The notes under the pieces: generated by a model
The model's input: the letters and a program-made list of their open reading frames with translations, nothing else
Told to the model about the DNA's origin: nothing
The model's database searches: none
NCBI RefSeq assembly: GCF_003473485.1
Contig: NC_053042.1
Span: forward strand, 446,501-510,500
Direction of reading: 5' to 3'
Source of the DNA: Medicago truncatula
Taxonomy: Eukaryota > Streptophyta > Magnoliopsida > Fabales > Fabaceae
Length of the DNA stretch: 64,000 nt
In this document: positions 37,201 to 49,830 of the stretch, piece after piece
How positions within the stretch are numbered: the stretch's first letter is position 1
Layout of the letters: every line of letters starts with the position of its first letter
Translations under genes and position numbers: made by a program

Positions 37201-37766
37201 AAAGGAATTTTAACATTAACAACAAGGCCAAATACACATTAGGGTCCGGGTGTCCTTAGAGTTTAACGTATGTAACAGATTAGTCCTTTTACTTTCAAAT
37301 TGACTTTACTAACTTCCTGACCGATTCGAGATTACAAAAGACCTTTCCCCGGGAAACCGGATGCTTAAGACAAAAAAAGGAACTTGAAATCCAATAATTT
37401 CATCATCAACACAAAACAAAGATATCCATTTCCCTATAACCAAATTTTCTCCACAACTTCATAATTTAATTAACATAAATCGCATTATTTTCAATTTTGT
37501 AAAAAAAAATAAAAAAAATCAAGAATAAAGCGATTGAAACACAAAATAGATAGATCTAGTTAGGAGTGTTGAATTAATTACCTACTGTAGAAAATGACAG
37601 CGACGATAGCGACACCGGCGAGGGCGGTGAAGACGACCGCCGGAGTAGAGTTTGGTGGCGTTGCGGCCATGAGAGAGAATCTACCCTTGCGGCCGGTTTT
37701 GGCACCGGCGGCAACAGAGAGAATGGCAGTTGTGTCGGTGTTGAAGTGGGAGGAGGATGTGTTCAT
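34251..37766 (-). CDS. TBC-domain Rab GTPase-activating protein, 591 aa
   Basis: Five exons: 37582-37766, 36152-36257, 36014-36063, 35748-35801 and 34251-35631 (1,776 nt, all GT-AG). TBC proteins accelerate GTP hydrolysis on Rab GTPases in membrane traffic. The first TBC block (GVHPRIRAEVWPFLLGVYD, about residues 98-116) is separated by a roughly 200-residue acidic and serine-rich insertion from the catalytic part. There the arginine finger IRLDALR (Arg 341) and the glutamine finger GYCQG (Gln 405) are both present, so the protein should be active. Residues 42-60 form a hydrophobic, probably membrane-anchoring segment (AVVFTALAGVAIVAVIFY) close to the N-terminus. The insertion contains three tandem 28-residue repeats (229-312). 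Intron 1 (36258-37581) is 1.3 kb and holds a dispersed-repeat remnant. The organelle and target Rab are not readable. Confidence 0.92.
35091..35342 (-). repeat. In-frame tandem repeat, 3 x 84 bp, in TBC gene
   Basis: Three consecutive 28-residue units, each starting (A/G)PEVIQT and continuing DxQxDxxxxxTT(K/E), lie in the acidic linker of the Rab GAP. The unit length is a multiple of three, so copy-number change would keep the frame. Confidence 0.95.
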
Positions 37767-39076
37767 CTCATCTCATTTCATGGATCAGAAATTTGGAATT
37801 ACGTTAATGCCCTTTTGTATCATTTCTCTCGCATCATTCTTCTTCATTCACATTCCGAGTTATTTCTATGTCTTTTCTGCAAAAAGAGGGTGAAATGGAA
37901 ATAGAAGAAGGAAGAAAGTTCCACGTTCTAGATGATTGATTGATTACGCATAGAAGAAGAAGAAGATAAGCATTTTAGTTAATTTTTGGTTATGATCGAC
38001 AGTTTTTCCATTTATATATATTATTGTAGGGGACTTATACGGGAATTATTCATTTCATAGGGGCAATAAATCATTTCATGCATTTAAGATTATAACGACT
38101 GAATTTATTAATTGGTCTAATAATTTTTTTTTTTTGTGAATTTAGTCACCGACAAAGATTAAATCTAAACTAATCTCACATTTTATACCGGAGACAAATC
38201 AATCGCTATATTTTAATGGATCAGTGGTCAATACATCATCTCTTCTATATAAAAATGTCTGAGAAATTGGATTGAGAAAATTGTAAGACATCAATTGAGG
38301 TCTTCACTCTAAGATGTTAACGACTAAATTGATGGATTTTTCATATATTTCAAACACTAAATTAACTTATTTATATTTCTATAGTTTATAGACTAAATTA
38401 AAGAGAGTAATTGTTTAGAAATTAATTTGTTGATTTATTCATTGTGAAATTTTATGACAGAAGTATTAACATAACCTGACATCATTAATATTTCAAAATA
38501 ATTCTTAAAAGTTAGAATCATTAAACATTACTCAGATTAGTCTATCTAATTCAATTTTTATCAAAATAAAAATCCATCAATTTTGTCTAATGATAAAAGA
38601 ACAAATTTTGAATTAGGGTGTCCTGAGTTTGAACCTCACTAATACAATTGAAAAGTGTTTTAGACTGCATCATCCCCTCACCCTAAACTTTTGTCATAAA
38701 AAAAAATATATCTGAATTTTGGCCACTTAATTGCCAATGCATCTCATATCATTAACTTTAATATATCAACCAAGGGACAAATTTGATTGACATTTTATAC
38801 AATTTCAGAGAATAAGTTCAACATTTTGTGTATATCCCATATATATCTTGCAGGCCAAGCCAAGTGAGAAAGCAATTAAAAGAAAATTATGCAATGCCTT
38901 GCAGGCTTATAAAAAAAAAAGTGATGCCTAGTAGTGTGGTTTCAATTTCTTGATGAGTCACTATTTTGTATTATATATTCTTTATAAGTTGATGTATAAA
39001 ATTCATGTCCTGAAATATATACATGCATGTTTTCTTACCAATTCTACTGCTATTGATTTTGTACAACTCTCTACTC
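37767..39076. other. Intergenic stretch, TBC gene 5' side to PPR gene 3' side
   Basis: Contains the TBC promoter region (first 250 bp) and AT-rich DNA. A degraded SINE-like B-box phrase (GAGTTTGAACCTCAC) lies near 38627. No gene supported. Confidence 0.6.
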
Positions 39077-41590
39077 TCATGTTATCATTGATTTGTGTTC
39101 TTTTATTCTAATAAACTTGGTCAAATTATCCAGCATAAAATATATCTCTTCTACTCTTTGGTGACTTTTATCACTAGCAAGAAAAATATGAACCCCATCT
39201 CTGTCTTCTATCCAACTGCACCCTGGACTCTTTTGCATTCCCTTATCATTCATTAACTCTCTGGTTTTAGCAAGATCATGCCATCTTCCCGCAGAAGCAT
39301 ACAAGTTTGCTAACAAAACATAGTTTCCGGTGTTACTCGGCTCCAATTCTATGAGCTTTTCTGCTGCAATTTCACCTAAGGCAACTTCCTTGTGAATAAA
39401 ACAACCTCCAAGTAGAGCACTCCAAGTCACTGAATCAGCTTCCATTGGCATGTTTTTGATAAGTTGATACGCTTCATCGAGCTTTCCTGCACGACTCAAG
39501 AGGTCGACCATACATGTATAATGTTTTAATGTTGGCGTGATGTTGTATGTTTCCATTAAATAAAAGCATTCATAACCAATCTTAATTGATCCCGCATGAA
39601 CACATGAAGAAAGAACTGATAGGAAAGTTACATGGTCCGGTCTAACTCTGCTGTCCAACATTCTGCGAAAAATAACAATTCCTTCTTCCCCGTGTCCATG
39701 CATTGCATAAGCAGTGAGCATAGCATTGTGGCACACCAAATTCGGGTTTGATATCTTGTTATAAACTTGATAACAGTGTTTAATACTCCCGCATTTTGCA
39801 TACATGTCTACTAAGGTGGCTCCAATATGAGCATCAGAGTCGTACCCTGCTCGTATGGAATATGCATGGACCTGCTTTCCACGGTGGATTGTCGCCAACT
39901 TGGAACATGCTGCTAAGATTATTCCAACTGTGTATATGTCAGGCCTCAAACTTGAAACCTGCATTTCGTTGAACAATTGCATTGCTAAATCATATTGTTT
40001 ATTTTCCACAAGGCCAGCTAAAATGCTATTCCAAGTATACACATTTGGCTCAAAACCATCACTTTTCATTCTTTCAACAAGTTCTCTAATCTTTCCAATT
40101 TGATTACACCGAGCATAGCCAGATATCAATGCATTCCATGTTGATGTATCTCTTTCACTTATTTCATCAAATGCCATTTGAGCAGCTATAATGTCATTGC
40201 ATTTACAATACATTTCTACCAAAGCTCCACCGACAAAACTGTTGGATTGCAGACCTTTGACAATTGCAATAGAATGTATCTCTTTCCCTTGTCGAATGCA
40301 AGTCATATCAGCAAATCCAGTAAGGATACTTCCAAGAGTGAATGAATCAGGTTCAATTCCTTCCATGAGTAAATCTCGAAACAACATCAGAGCATCATCA
40401 AACATGAAATTATCAACATGTCCTGATATCATACAATTCCATGATATTCTATCCCTCTCCACGCCTTCTTGTTCCATCTGATAAAACAGTTCCTTTGCCT
40501 TCCCGACATTTCCATTTTCCAAATATCCAACTATCATGGTATTGTATGACGCTGCACATTTCCTCGCAAACTTGGAAAATATTTTGAAGGCGCTTTTCAT
40601 ATCGCCACATCTTCTATACATGCCCACTAATGCATTTGCAACAAAACCATTAGAGAACAACTCATGTCTAACAATGTAGCCATGCAGCTCTTTCCCAACG
40701 AAAAGCCATTTCATCCTAGAACAAGCAGGTAAAACACTGGCCAGCGTTCGAGCATCCGGCGCCACCCCGGCTCCCACCATTCTAGCAAACAATTCAACCG
40801 ACTCCACATCATAAGCATTACTCGAGAATCCTCCAATAACCGCACTCCAAGTAACAACATTAGGTTCCAATTCACTCAACAACATATTTTCCAACAAATC
40901 CAAAGCCTCATACACCACCCCATTAGCAACACACGCAGTTATAATAGAATTCCATGAGACACAGTCCTTCTGAGTCATACCTTCTAAAACCTTCTTAGCC
41001 TCATCTAAACTCCCACATTTACCATACATATCAATCAAAGCATTCCCCACATAAACATTAGTAACAAACCCATGTTTCAAAACCATCCCATGAACTTGTC
41101 TACCTAGTTCCAAATCACCGAGACCACAACAAATGTTCAAAACAACCGGAAACACAAAAAAATCCAATTTTTCTCCCAGCCCATCACATAAAAACTCTTC
41201 AAAAAGCATAAAACCTTTGTAAAACAACCCCATGTTAAGATGAAGACGTAAAACCGCAGTCCAAGAATGCAAGTTTTTAAGAGTCATTTTATCGAACATG
41301 TGCCAGGCGTCTTCGAAAGAGGAGTTAATGGAGTACATTTGAAGTAACTTGGTTTGAACAAAGTTGTGGTTGTAAAAACCAGTTTTAATTGAGTGTGAGT
41401 GAAGTTGTTTTCCTAAAGTGAGGGAGTTGGAAGATTGTAGAATGGTGGAGTAGGTGGTGGAAGTAAGTGGAGGGGTGTGAAGAAGGGAAAAATTGGGTGG
41501 TTTTGTTTGGTGTTTGGGAAGTGGTGGAAGTGTGAGGGGGTCTGAAACCAAGGTGTGCATGTTTAGATGAGAGAAATGGAAGATACACAA
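39077..41590 (-). CDS. PLS-class pentatricopeptide repeat protein, E-type, 837 aa
   Basis: A single intronless frame, normal for plant PPR genes. After a basic, Ser/Thr/Pro-rich leader, the protein is built of PLS-type repeats. Typical phrases are [37 protein letters not shown] and [22 protein letters not shown]. It ends with an E/E+ region ([22 protein letters not shown]) and lacks a DYW deaminase domain. Such proteins bind organelle RNA and usually guide C-to-U editing with a partner that supplies the deaminase. The leader suggests plastid or mitochondrial import, but which one is uncertain. A second in-frame ATG at 41560 could be the true start. The target transcript cannot be predicted here. 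Confidence 0.9.
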   Translation of the reverse strand: MCIFHFSHLNMHTLVSDPLTLPPLPKHQTKPPNFSLLHTPPLTSTTYSTILQSSNSLTLGKQLHSHSIKTGFYNHNFVQTKLLQMYSINSSFEDAWHMFDKMTLKNLHSWTAVLRLHLNMGLFYKGFMLFEEFLCDGLGEKLDFFVFPVVLNICCGLGDLELGRQVHGMVLKHGFVTNVYVGNALIDMYGKCGSLDEAKKVLEGMTQKDCVSWNSIITACVANGVVYEALDLLENMLLSELEPNVVTWSAVIGGFSSNAYDVESVELFARMVGAGVAPDARTLASVLPACSRMKWLFVGKELHGYIVRHELFSNGFVANALVGMYRRCGDMKSAFKIFSKFARKCAASYNTMIVGYLENGNVGKAKELFYQMEQEGVERDRISWNCMISGHVDNFMFDDALMLFRDLLMEGIEPDSFTLGSILTGFADMTCIRQGKEIHSIAIVKGLQSNSFVGGALVEMYCKCNDIIAAQMAFDEISERDTSTWNALISGYARCNQIGKIRELVERMKSDGFEPNVYTWNSILAGLVENKQYDLAMQLFNEMQVSSLRPDIYTVGIILAACSKLATIHRGKQVHAYSIRAGYDSDAHIGATLVDMYAKCGSIKHCYQVYNKISNPNLVCHNAMLTAYAMHGHGEEGIVIFRRMLDSRVRPDHVTFLSVLSSCVHAGSIKIGYECFYLMETYNITPTLKHYTCMVDLLSRAGKLDEAYQLIKNMPMEADSVTWSALLGGCFIHKEVALGEIAAEKLIELEPSNTGNYVLLANLYASAGRWHDLAKTRELMNDKGMQKSPGCSWIEDRDGVHIFLASDKSHQRVEEIYFMLDNLTKFIRIKEHKSMIT

Positions 41591-43062
41591 AAGGAATATG
41601 GAAAAGCAATTCTAAAAAGAGTTTCTTAACTTTTTAATTGCTCCATGTACCACTTGGCTAAGAGAAAACTGCATGTTATTTGGATGGTGTGTTTATGGTC
41701 TATTTTGAAAGCAACAAATGATGTTATCTTGATTTTAAATAAATTTTGGACAAATAGAAATTATATCGGCAAAATTACACTTTTAATTTCAAGTAACAAT
41801 TTCATCCTTTATCTTTTTTTAATTTCAATTTAATAGTATTAGTTTTACTCCTTCAACAAAAAAAAAAGGTGCCGTCTCGTAAGTACAACTCAATTAATAG
41901 TTATGAAGACGTTTGAATTCCATAAGTCTGAGCTCGAATCTCAAATTCTCTATAAAAGTGTGTGAGTTTAGTTACTTGATTATTTAACGAAAAATGTAAA
42001 GTTTTAAAGGTTTAATTGTTTTACAGTGTATGTTTCATCATATATAGGAACGTATGTGAATTTCAAAAATATATAGAAACATATGTAGTCTAAGACTTGG
42101 TGTATGTTTAGAAATATGATGTGTGTTGTCTACCACTCAACCAAACACTCAAATGTACTTTACGTTTTCCTATTTTAAATAAAACATGATTTTAATCCTC
42201 TCATTTCTAAATACGGAGATTTTAATTCTTTATTTCACAAGTTTTATGAAGTCTTTCTACAATGGTTGATTTATTATGTCATGTCATATTAACTAATGAT
42301 GTGAAATTACAAATAATGGTTTAAAATTAGCAGCATCATATGATTAAATGTAATTCCATGTTATTTAATAAAAATGACATGTCATAGTTTTAAACTAAGC
42401 TAGAGGAAACTAAAAGTTATGCGTTCAAAATTAGCTATGAGAATATAGCGGCGTTAAACCTTTTAAGAGAGAGATAGATTTGTCGTCTATTATGATCGTA
42501 TACGGTTTGAGAAATTAGTTTTAATAGTTTTTTTTTTTATATAAACTATATATTCTTCGCACGCAAGATACTCGTGTCATCTCATCTAAACACTCTTGAG
42601 TATTAGTCTTTATAGTTAAGTGTAAAATATATTAGTTTATACAAAAACAGACAAACTAAACTAGAGGAAAAATCTTAGAACCTATAAGGTTGGAATACTA
42701 AAATATAAAAAATTAGTACTGAATTATGTTTGAACCCTAAAATCACTTGAGTGAAAATTTACTATTCAACTTGATGATCCTCACGCATCGAAAATACAAT
42801 AGAATAGGGGACCACGAAAATTGCATGAAATCCTTTACATGACATCTTTGGATTTTCATCAAACAATATAGTATGAGATATGTGCTGTGGAAAAAAAACA
42901 TGACAAAATCATAATCTTCGTTTGAAAAACCAAAAAACATCGACAACCTGCGAATTGCGAAATGAGAAAAACATTATACTAAGAAGAAAGCCGAAACAAA
43001 AAACCACAACACAACATCAACTCACTCAACTCAACCTTATATCGCCAACAAATCTTGTTGTA
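41591..43062. promoter_or_regulatory. Divergent intergenic region between two PPR genes
   Basis: The 1.47 kb between the oppositely directed starts must contain both promoters. It is AT-rich, with a degraded SINE-like phrase (GAGCTCGAATCTC) near 41930. No specific regulatory site is supported. Confidence 0.5.
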
Positions 43063-45069
43063 ATGATCCAATGCAAAAGAATATCCCCATTACCCTTTTC
43101 ATCCACCGCACTTTCCACAATCTTCCGCACCCTCTATCAATCCGCAGCTCCATCTACACCTCCACAATCCTCCATTCCAGACAATAACACCACCACCACC
43201 AACAAAAACAAATGTAACATCTCACATTACATCATAGACGACACAAACCTCCTCCGTCCAAGTCTCAATCCAAACTCAACAACCGGTCTTCATGTTCTAG
43301 ACCTCATCAACAATGGTTCACTTGAACCGGACCGAACCATTTACAACAAACTCTTAAAAAGATGCACCATGCTAGGAAAACTGAAACAGGGAAAATTGGT
43401 TCATACCCATTTGATGAATTCTAAGTTTAGGAATGATTTAGTTATTAAAAATTCAATTTTGTTTATGTATGCTAAATGTGGGAGTTTGGAAATTGCGCGC
43501 CAAGTGTTTGATGAAATGTGTGTTAAAGATGTGGTGACATGGACTTCAATGATTACTGGGTATTCGCAAGATGGGTATGCGAGTAGTGCTACTACCGCGC
43601 TTGTTTTGTTTCTTGAGATGGTTAGAGATGGGTTGAGACCGAATGAGTTTGCGTTGTCGAGTTTGGTGAAGTGTTGTGGGTTTTTAGGGAGTTGTGTTGA
43701 TGGGAAGCAGATTCATGGGTGTTGTTGGAAATATGGGTTTCAGGAGAACGTGTTTGTTGGGAGTTCGCTTGTGGATATGTATGCGAGGTGTGGGGAGTTA
43801 AGGGAATCACGGTTGGTTTTTGATGAGCTTGAGAGTAAAAATGAGGTTTCGTGGAATGCTTTGATATCTGGTTTTGCGAGGAAAGGTGAAGGAGAGGAGG
43901 CTTTGGGTTTGTTTGTGAAGATGCAAAGGGAGGGTTTTGGAGCGACTGAGTTTACTTATTCCGCTTTATTGTGTTCTTCTTCGACAACGGGGTCTTTGGA
44001 GCAAGGGAAATGGCTTCATGCACATATGATGAAATCGGGAAAGAAATTGGTTGGTTACGTGGGGAACACACTTCTTCACATGTATGCGAAATCGGGGAAT
44101 ATTTGTGATGCGAAGAAGGTTTTTGATCGTTTGGTTAAGGTTGATGTTGTTTCTTGCAATTCCATGTTGATAGGGTATGCTCAACATGGGCTTGGAAAGG
44201 AAGCTGTGGAACTTTTTGAAGAGATGATGTTGTGGGTTGAGATTGAACCCAATGATATAACATTCCTTTCTGTTCTTACAGCCTGTAGCCATGCCGGGCT
44301 TTTGGACGAGGGTTTATATTATTTTGAGTTAATGAAGAAGTATGGTCTTGAACCAAAACTCTCACACTACACGACGGTTGTTGATCTTTTTGGTCGAGCT
44401 GGTCTTCTTGATCAGGCTAAGAGTTTCATTGAAGAAATGCCAATTGAACCAAATGCAACTATCTGGGGAGCTTTGCTTGGTGCGTCTAAAATGCATAAAA
44501 ATACGGAAATGGGTGCTTACGCCGCTCAAAAGGTTTTAGAGCTTGACCCTTTTTATCCAGGAGCACATACACTGCTATCCAACATTTATGCCTCTGCTGG
44601 TCAATGGAAGGATGTTGCAAAAGTGAGAAAGGAGATGAAGGATAGTGGGTTGAAGAAGGAACCGGCTTGTAGTTGGGTTGAGATTGAGAATTCTGTCCAT
44701 ATATTTTCGGCAAATGACATTTCTCATCCACAGAAAAATAAGGTTTATGAAATGTGGGAGAATCTAAATCAGAAAATTAAAGAGATTGGATATGTTCCTG
44801 ATACAAGTCATGTGCATGTCTTTGTAGATCAACAGGAGAAGGAATTGAATTTGCAGTATCATAGTGAGAAGTTGGCTCTTGCTTTTGCCCTTTTAAATAC
44901 TAAACCAGGATCCGTTATACGAATTATGAAAAATATCAGGGTCTGTGGTGATTGCCACTCAGCAATAAAATATGTGTCTTTGGTTGTGAAGAGAGAAATC
45001 ATTGTTAGAGACACCAATAGGTTCCATCATTTTCGTGATGGATCGTGCTCTTGTAGGGACTACTGGTAG
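43063..45069 (+). CDS. DYW-class pentatricopeptide repeat RNA-editing protein, 668 aa
   Basis: An intronless frame of PLS repeats, followed by E/E+ and a complete DYW domain. The zinc and catalytic signature is intact: HSE of the deaminase HxE motif (YHSEKLALAFALLN), the CGDCH cluster and the terminal RDYW. The PG box GYVPDTSHV precedes it. DYW proteins deaminate specific cytidines in organelle RNA, with the repeats choosing the site. The start at 43063 (MIQCKRISPLPFSSTALS) gives a typical mitochondrial-type leader rich in Ser, Thr and Arg. The frame is open upstream to an ATG at 42922, but that extension looks like untranslated leader. From memory the whole protein closely resembles Arabidopsis At3g24000, annotated as mitochondrial; this was not checked by search. 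Confidence 0.92.
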   Translation: MIQCKRISPLPFSSTALSTIFRTLYQSAAPSTPPQSSIPDNNTTTTNKNKCNISHYIIDDTNLLRPSLNPNSTTGLHVLDLINNGSLEPDRTIYNKLLKRCTMLGKLKQGKLVHTHLMNSKFRNDLVIKNSILFMYAKCGSLEIARQVFDEMCVKDVVTWTSMITGYSQDGYASSATTALVLFLEMVRDGLRPNEFALSSLVKCCGFLGSCVDGKQIHGCCWKYGFQENVFVGSSLVDMYARCGELRESRLVFDELESKNEVSWNALISGFARKGEGEEALGLFVKMQREGFGATEFTYSALLCSSSTTGSLEQGKWLHAHMMKSGKKLVGYVGNTLLHMYAKSGNICDAKKVFDRLVKVDVVSCNSMLIGYAQHGLGKEAVELFEEMMLWVEIEPNDITFLSVLTACSHAGLLDEGLYYFELMKKYGLEPKLSHYTTVVDLFGRAGLLDQAKSFIEEMPIEPNATIWGALLGASKMHKNTEMGAYAAQKVLELDPFYPGAHTLLSNIYASAGQWKDVAKVRKEMKDSGLKKEPACSWVEIENSVHIFSANDISHPQKNKVYEMWENLNQKIKEIGYVPDTSHVHVFVDQQEKELNLQYHSEKLALAFALLNTKPGSVIRIMKNIRVCGDCHSAIKYVSLVVKREIIVRDTNRFHHFRDGSCSCRDYW

Positions 45070-47001
45070 TGTCAATTATTATCAACCAATTAGTTGATTT
45101 TGCAGAATTCTCTTCTTATTATGTGATCTTACAATATCCATATGCATGAAGGTAAATTAACCGTAAAGGTTTATGTAAATATAAGTCATGATAGCAGGAT
45201 GCAGTTTAGTTTAAATATTTATGGGCCAACATCTTATTTGAGGCAAAAGGTCTTCATTTATTTTTTAGATATACATTTAACATAAATGTTATATTTTGGA
45301 TACGTTATTGTGAAGACATACATGGAGTTATTTTAGTTTTCCTTTTCTTCTTCAGTTTTAAGTTTTCCCTATTCATTCTCAGTGTTTATTGCCATCTGCT
45401 GAAGCATTGCAGATTGCAGATATTATATATAAATCTTATCATTGCTTCATTTGATTTCCATGATTGTGTGTATGGGTGGAAAATAAGCAAATTGAAAATA
45501 GTGAAAAAAAACTCATTTTCCCGGTTTGGTTTGCACACAAAAATGAAAGGGAGAAAAAGCATTAGGTCTTTGAGTGCAGATATCTTATCTCTTTCAGGAA
45601 AATGCAAAAGAAGAAAAGAAAGGGAAAAAAATATTGAAAGGGAAGCTTCCACTCTAGCCCTTACAGCATCTCCAATGGTTCACCGTTGGAGGTTCATAAC
45701 TCTTTTTTGGTGCACTCTACTTTGCCAAATCAGATTTAAGAGCATTACCAACTTTTTTTTCCAACGATTTAACCCTTTCGGAGTTCACAACGGGAAGAAG
45801 GCATAGTATCCACATGAAACTTGCTTAAGACAAGTTGATTTCTTGAAAAAGTTTCTTTTGAGAAAATGCATGTGGAAATTGTATATTTGTGAAATGAACC
45901 TTTGATAAGTTAACAATGAGAAGATGCATAGTTTGGAAGGTACATAGTTGTGAAATGAAATTTTGAAATGTTATTCTTTGAAAAAGAACTAATTGTGGCT
46001 ATGGAGCTGTTTGGATTAGCGTAGGTAGGGCTTATTTGGGTTTGTCTATTGGCACAAATGTTTATAGAACTAGTTAAAGGTTGAGCTGAAATTGTTGCTT
46101 CACAAATGATTATTCATTAGTATTAGTTGATCATTGATCTGAAATAAATTAACAACTTCCTTCATACCCAAAAAAAAATAGTATGTGATTATCTACAACA
46201 AATAAATCAAGTATCGAACAATAAAAAAGATACATAACATTAGCATTGAAAACACAACGTAAAAAATATGAAAAAGTGTGAAAAAAAAAATACTATTAGT
46301 ATGAAGCAACAACATACCAAAAATGCCTAAATAATGAGGAATAGCTACTATTTGAGCTAATATTTGTCATACTAGTTGTTCATTTATTTTTTCTATACTT
46401 TTTCCTTCTTGTTTTATAATATATGTATTCTAATTCAATTTGGGTGGCCTATTTTAGCCTCTTCAAAAAAAAAAAAAATGTATTCTAATTGAAATTTTCA
46501 CGCCTTTCATTAAATTTCTAAGATTTGAACAAGTTGTTATATTATATGTAAGGAAAAAATAAAAACAAAACTAAATTGTAAAAGTTTTGAATAAAATCAC
46601 CATTTTAGTTTAAAGGTTTAATGACTAAAGTAAAATTCTTGAAATTTGAGGCAAATAAAGAGTTGATCCAATAAAGAATTACAATTAACTTTATAAGCCT
46701 AATCTGCTACTTATTATTGATATAATAAAATTATGTCTACCAATTTTTCTAATATTTCATCGGTTAATCTATTAATCTCATAAATTTAAAGAAATATATG
46801 GTCATTATGCAAATAATCATTCCCCGATAAAATAACTAATATCACTATTTTTTTATATCTTTTAATCTCGATTAATCTCTTAAATCAATAACTAATATCC
46901 CTATTTTTGCTAGACCAAAAAATAATCCCTATTTTTGGTATCTTTTAATCTTTTTTTAATATTCTCTTAAATCAATAACTAATATCCATATGTTTAGTAT
47001 A
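45070..47001. other. Intergenic stretch 3' of the DYW gene
   Basis: AT-rich. The reading frames at 45414-45806 (+) and 45386-45652 (-) show no family resemblance, and a small inverted repeat CTCCAATGGTTCACCGTTGGAG lies at 45669-45690. No gene supported. Confidence 0.55.
45669..45690. repeat. Small inverted repeat
   Basis: CTCCAATGG is followed within a few bases by its near complement CCGTTGGAG. It may be the end of a degraded MITE. Confidence 0.4.
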
Positions 47002-47003
47002 TA

Positions 47004-47149
47004 CTCCCTCCGGTCACATTTATAAGCAAAAAATCACTTTTTTGATTCATTCAATATTTAATGTATTTGGTCAATATATAGACCAAATACATTATGTATT
47101 CAATGAACCTAAAAAGTGCATTTTTGCTTATAAATGTGACCGGAGGGAG
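47004..47149. mobile_element. Stowaway-type MITE, 146 bp, nearly perfect palindrome
   Basis: Ends CTCCCTCCGGTCACATTTAT and its exact complement at the right, TA on both sides (47002-47003 and 47150-47151). The arms pair almost to the centre near 47075. It is related to, but a different subfamily from, the element at 24641-24785. Confidence 0.93.
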
Positions 47150-47151
47150 TA

Positions 47152-48666
47152 TATCTTATTGAATGATATGCGAACTCCCGTACAAGACCGTGCTTCTAAA
47201 TCATTCTCGAATGACCAAAAAAATTGATAATAATAATACCCTTTTAATCCCCTCAAAAAAAAAAAAAACCCTTTTATTATCGACAATTGAGCAAATAGTA
47301 CTTTTATAACTACATGAAATAATAAGAAATTTTATTTTTTGAATATATGAAAATATTTTACATATATAACATTAAATAGTACTTAAAAAAAACACTAAAT
47401 AGCACCCTTGTCTAATAGTACTTATGATGAAAATTCTTTCAACAAAATAAATAAAATATGTGAGTTGAAAGTAAATGAAAATCTCAGTTTCATAGAATTG
47501 CTTCCATGTCACCCATGCAAATTTCAAAACATAAGGTATCAACATACTATATAACTAGCAACTTTTTCTGAATGCCCAATTCTAAAATGTTATTTACAAA
47601 AAGACAATTGATTCTGAACTGTAATCTACGTAGAATTTGTAAATTAGGTTTAGAAAACCTTTTGAATTAGGCACATGGGATTCATCATTCTGAATCATAA
47701 TTTACATCAATAACTCAAACATTCATCGTTACGGTGAGTGAAATCAAAATTGAGATGTTAAACATTTTTTTCAACCATTAACAAGCATCAATAGCAATAT
47801 ATTTGAATTAGACAAACAATTGAACAAAATAGAAGAAATAAAACCACCTGGAGAGGATGAGATGGTGATCACCGCTGTTTCTAGATGGAAGGTTGGAGAT
47901 ATCGATTCACTGTTCTATTCGTAGAAGTTGGATGGATAGATAAATTGAATGTTTGTGAATTGAGTTGTTTATAACAGTTTGTTTCACAAAAAGAAAAACC
48001 AACGATGCCAAAGAAAAGAAGAAGATGAAACAGGGCGAAACAGTGTTATCAATGTCAGAAAAAAACTAGGGTGAGGTTACAGTTTTTAAAATTATATGGG
48101 AATAATTAAAAATGGTGGCAATTTACACGTAAGACCTTACATGCCATACAACTCCTTGGTACAACAAACTCATCTTTTGTTACATGGTTGAGAATGAAAT
48201 ATTAAATAAAATTTGAATTTAATACGTTTTTTTTAAATTAAGTTTGAATTTCGATTTATGTTTCCATTTATCATGTGGTGATGAGTAACATAATGATCTT
48301 GCACTTTTGCGTTTCTTTAGAGGTAGCCGTAAACAAGATATTGTTTTCTCTTTTGTTGACTTGTTTGTTCTTCATTGATTGAGATTGTGTAGTTTCCTTC
48401 CCAAGATAATATATATGATGATGATGATGATGATATGCATGGGCAATGAGTTTCAAAACAGTGTTCATAGTAGTGTTTTATAAACAGCCGCAGACAAGCC
48501 AGTCAAACCAGAAACCAATGGGTTAGTTTGATCCGCCTACTCGATTGACCGTGTAACTTAACTAGACCAACATAAACCAGCGACTCCCCTTTCCTTGATT
48601 CGAAAACCAACTACTATGTTTTCCATTCAATGGATGCATGGTGAAGGCAGGGTATGGCTTTTATGT
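47152..48666. other. Gene-free stretch
   Basis: AT-rich with poly(A) runs and a (GAT)n tract at 48416-48434. No gene or RNA supported. Confidence 0.6.
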
Positions 48667-48797
48667 CATGTTTGGATGAGTGGTATAGAGTGGAATGAAT
48701 TAGAATAATCTTGAAAATGTGCCAATGATTGATACTATTGTAGCATTATTGTTATCATATTTCATTATACACCCCACTTCATTCCATCCAAAACATG
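48667..48797. mobile_element. Short MITE
   Basis: Inverted ends CATGTTTGGATGAGTGG and, from the right, CATGTTTTGGATGGAATG flank about 130 bp containing matching TGGAATGAA words. Confidence 0.6.
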
Positions 48798-48877
48798 TAT
48801 TTGAGTGAAATATATTTTGACATAAATTTGACAACAAAACTTGACAATAATTTGGATGACATTAGTGAAACAAGAGG

Positions 48878-49830
48878 TTAGAGAAATGTTAGGATTACAT
48901 ATTTTAACACACTCCTTTAACACATCACAAGTTATCCACACCATTTCCTTATTTCAATTCATTTACCAATACAACTCTCTAATGAACTTTTTTTTTTGGA
49001 GTCAATTGATTGCAACTCGTCTTCTCCAACATTATGGTTTTGAAATAAGAAGAAAAGCAAAACAAAACAAAACAAAAAGCTCCATGCTCCTTATTCGTCA
49101 CATCTCCATTTGAACTGACCCATCTCGTCTTTGTTTTATTTTGATCCCATTTCTGATTTCTTTTGTTAGCCATCTCAATTCTATTTTATTCCAATTTATC
49201 CGTGGCTCCTTTTGATTTGTTGCGTGCAAGCTTTGTCGTAATTTTCATCGATCTGAACTGTCTCGTCTCTATCGTCTTTTTAATTGGATTGTTATTTTTT
49301 GTTGCAGAATTTATCCAAAGGGGGGATTCTTTTTTCTCCCAAGAACATGTTTCCAATTGGTATACTTCTACTTTGTTTCTAGCCATTCAATATAGTAAGC
49401 AAATTCAACACTGGAAGAACAAAATTAGGAGGACAATGAACAAGCAGATTCAGATTAGCTCTCTTTTGAAGCTCATTTATCATGTTCATCTTATTGCTGC
49501 ATACATGGGTGTTATAAGTGCATGGGATAAATTTTGGAGGACGATTATTAAACAATTCTATGCTTTTCAATTGGGTGAAAGCAACCATTTTTTTTTTTTT
49601 TTTACAGATGACAATCTGCGAGAGAACCTATAGAGTCTATGTATGTGGGAGGTTCAACAAAGAAGATGAAAAGTTAATATTTGATTTAATAATAAAATTT
49701 AAAATAAATTGTAAAGCTATAAAGATCAAAACAGTTATATAAAGTGAATTAAAAAAGTGGACAACATGGCAAATTATAATTAGACGTGTTAAAAGAATGT
49801 GTTAGTAGGTGTGACCTAGCATTTCTCTAG
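48878..49830. mobile_element. Non-autonomous element with about 48-bp terminal inverted repeats
   Basis: The left end TTAGAGAAATGTTAGG continues to TTTTAACACACTCCTTTAACAC. The right end read inward, CTAGAGAAATGCTAGGTC, continues to AACACATTCTTTTAACACG. The arms match at roughly 80% over about 48 bp. The 950-bp body has no recognisable transposase; a 156-codon frame at 49163-49633 has no family features. No target duplication is clear. The right end is included in the tandem duplication at 49809-50154. Confidence 0.6.

Noticed and set aside
39855-40481. Plus-strand frames inside the E-type PPR gene
   Set aside because: Shadows of the long minus-strand PPR coding frame.
45414-45806. 130-codon plus-strand frame 3' of the DYW gene
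   Set aside because: No family similarity, basic low-complexity composition, and an overlapping frame of similar quality on the other strand.
49163-49633. 156-codon plus-strand frame
   Set aside because: Inside a transposon-like segment, hydrophobic and low-complexity, no recognised domain and a poly-Phe run from a T tract.
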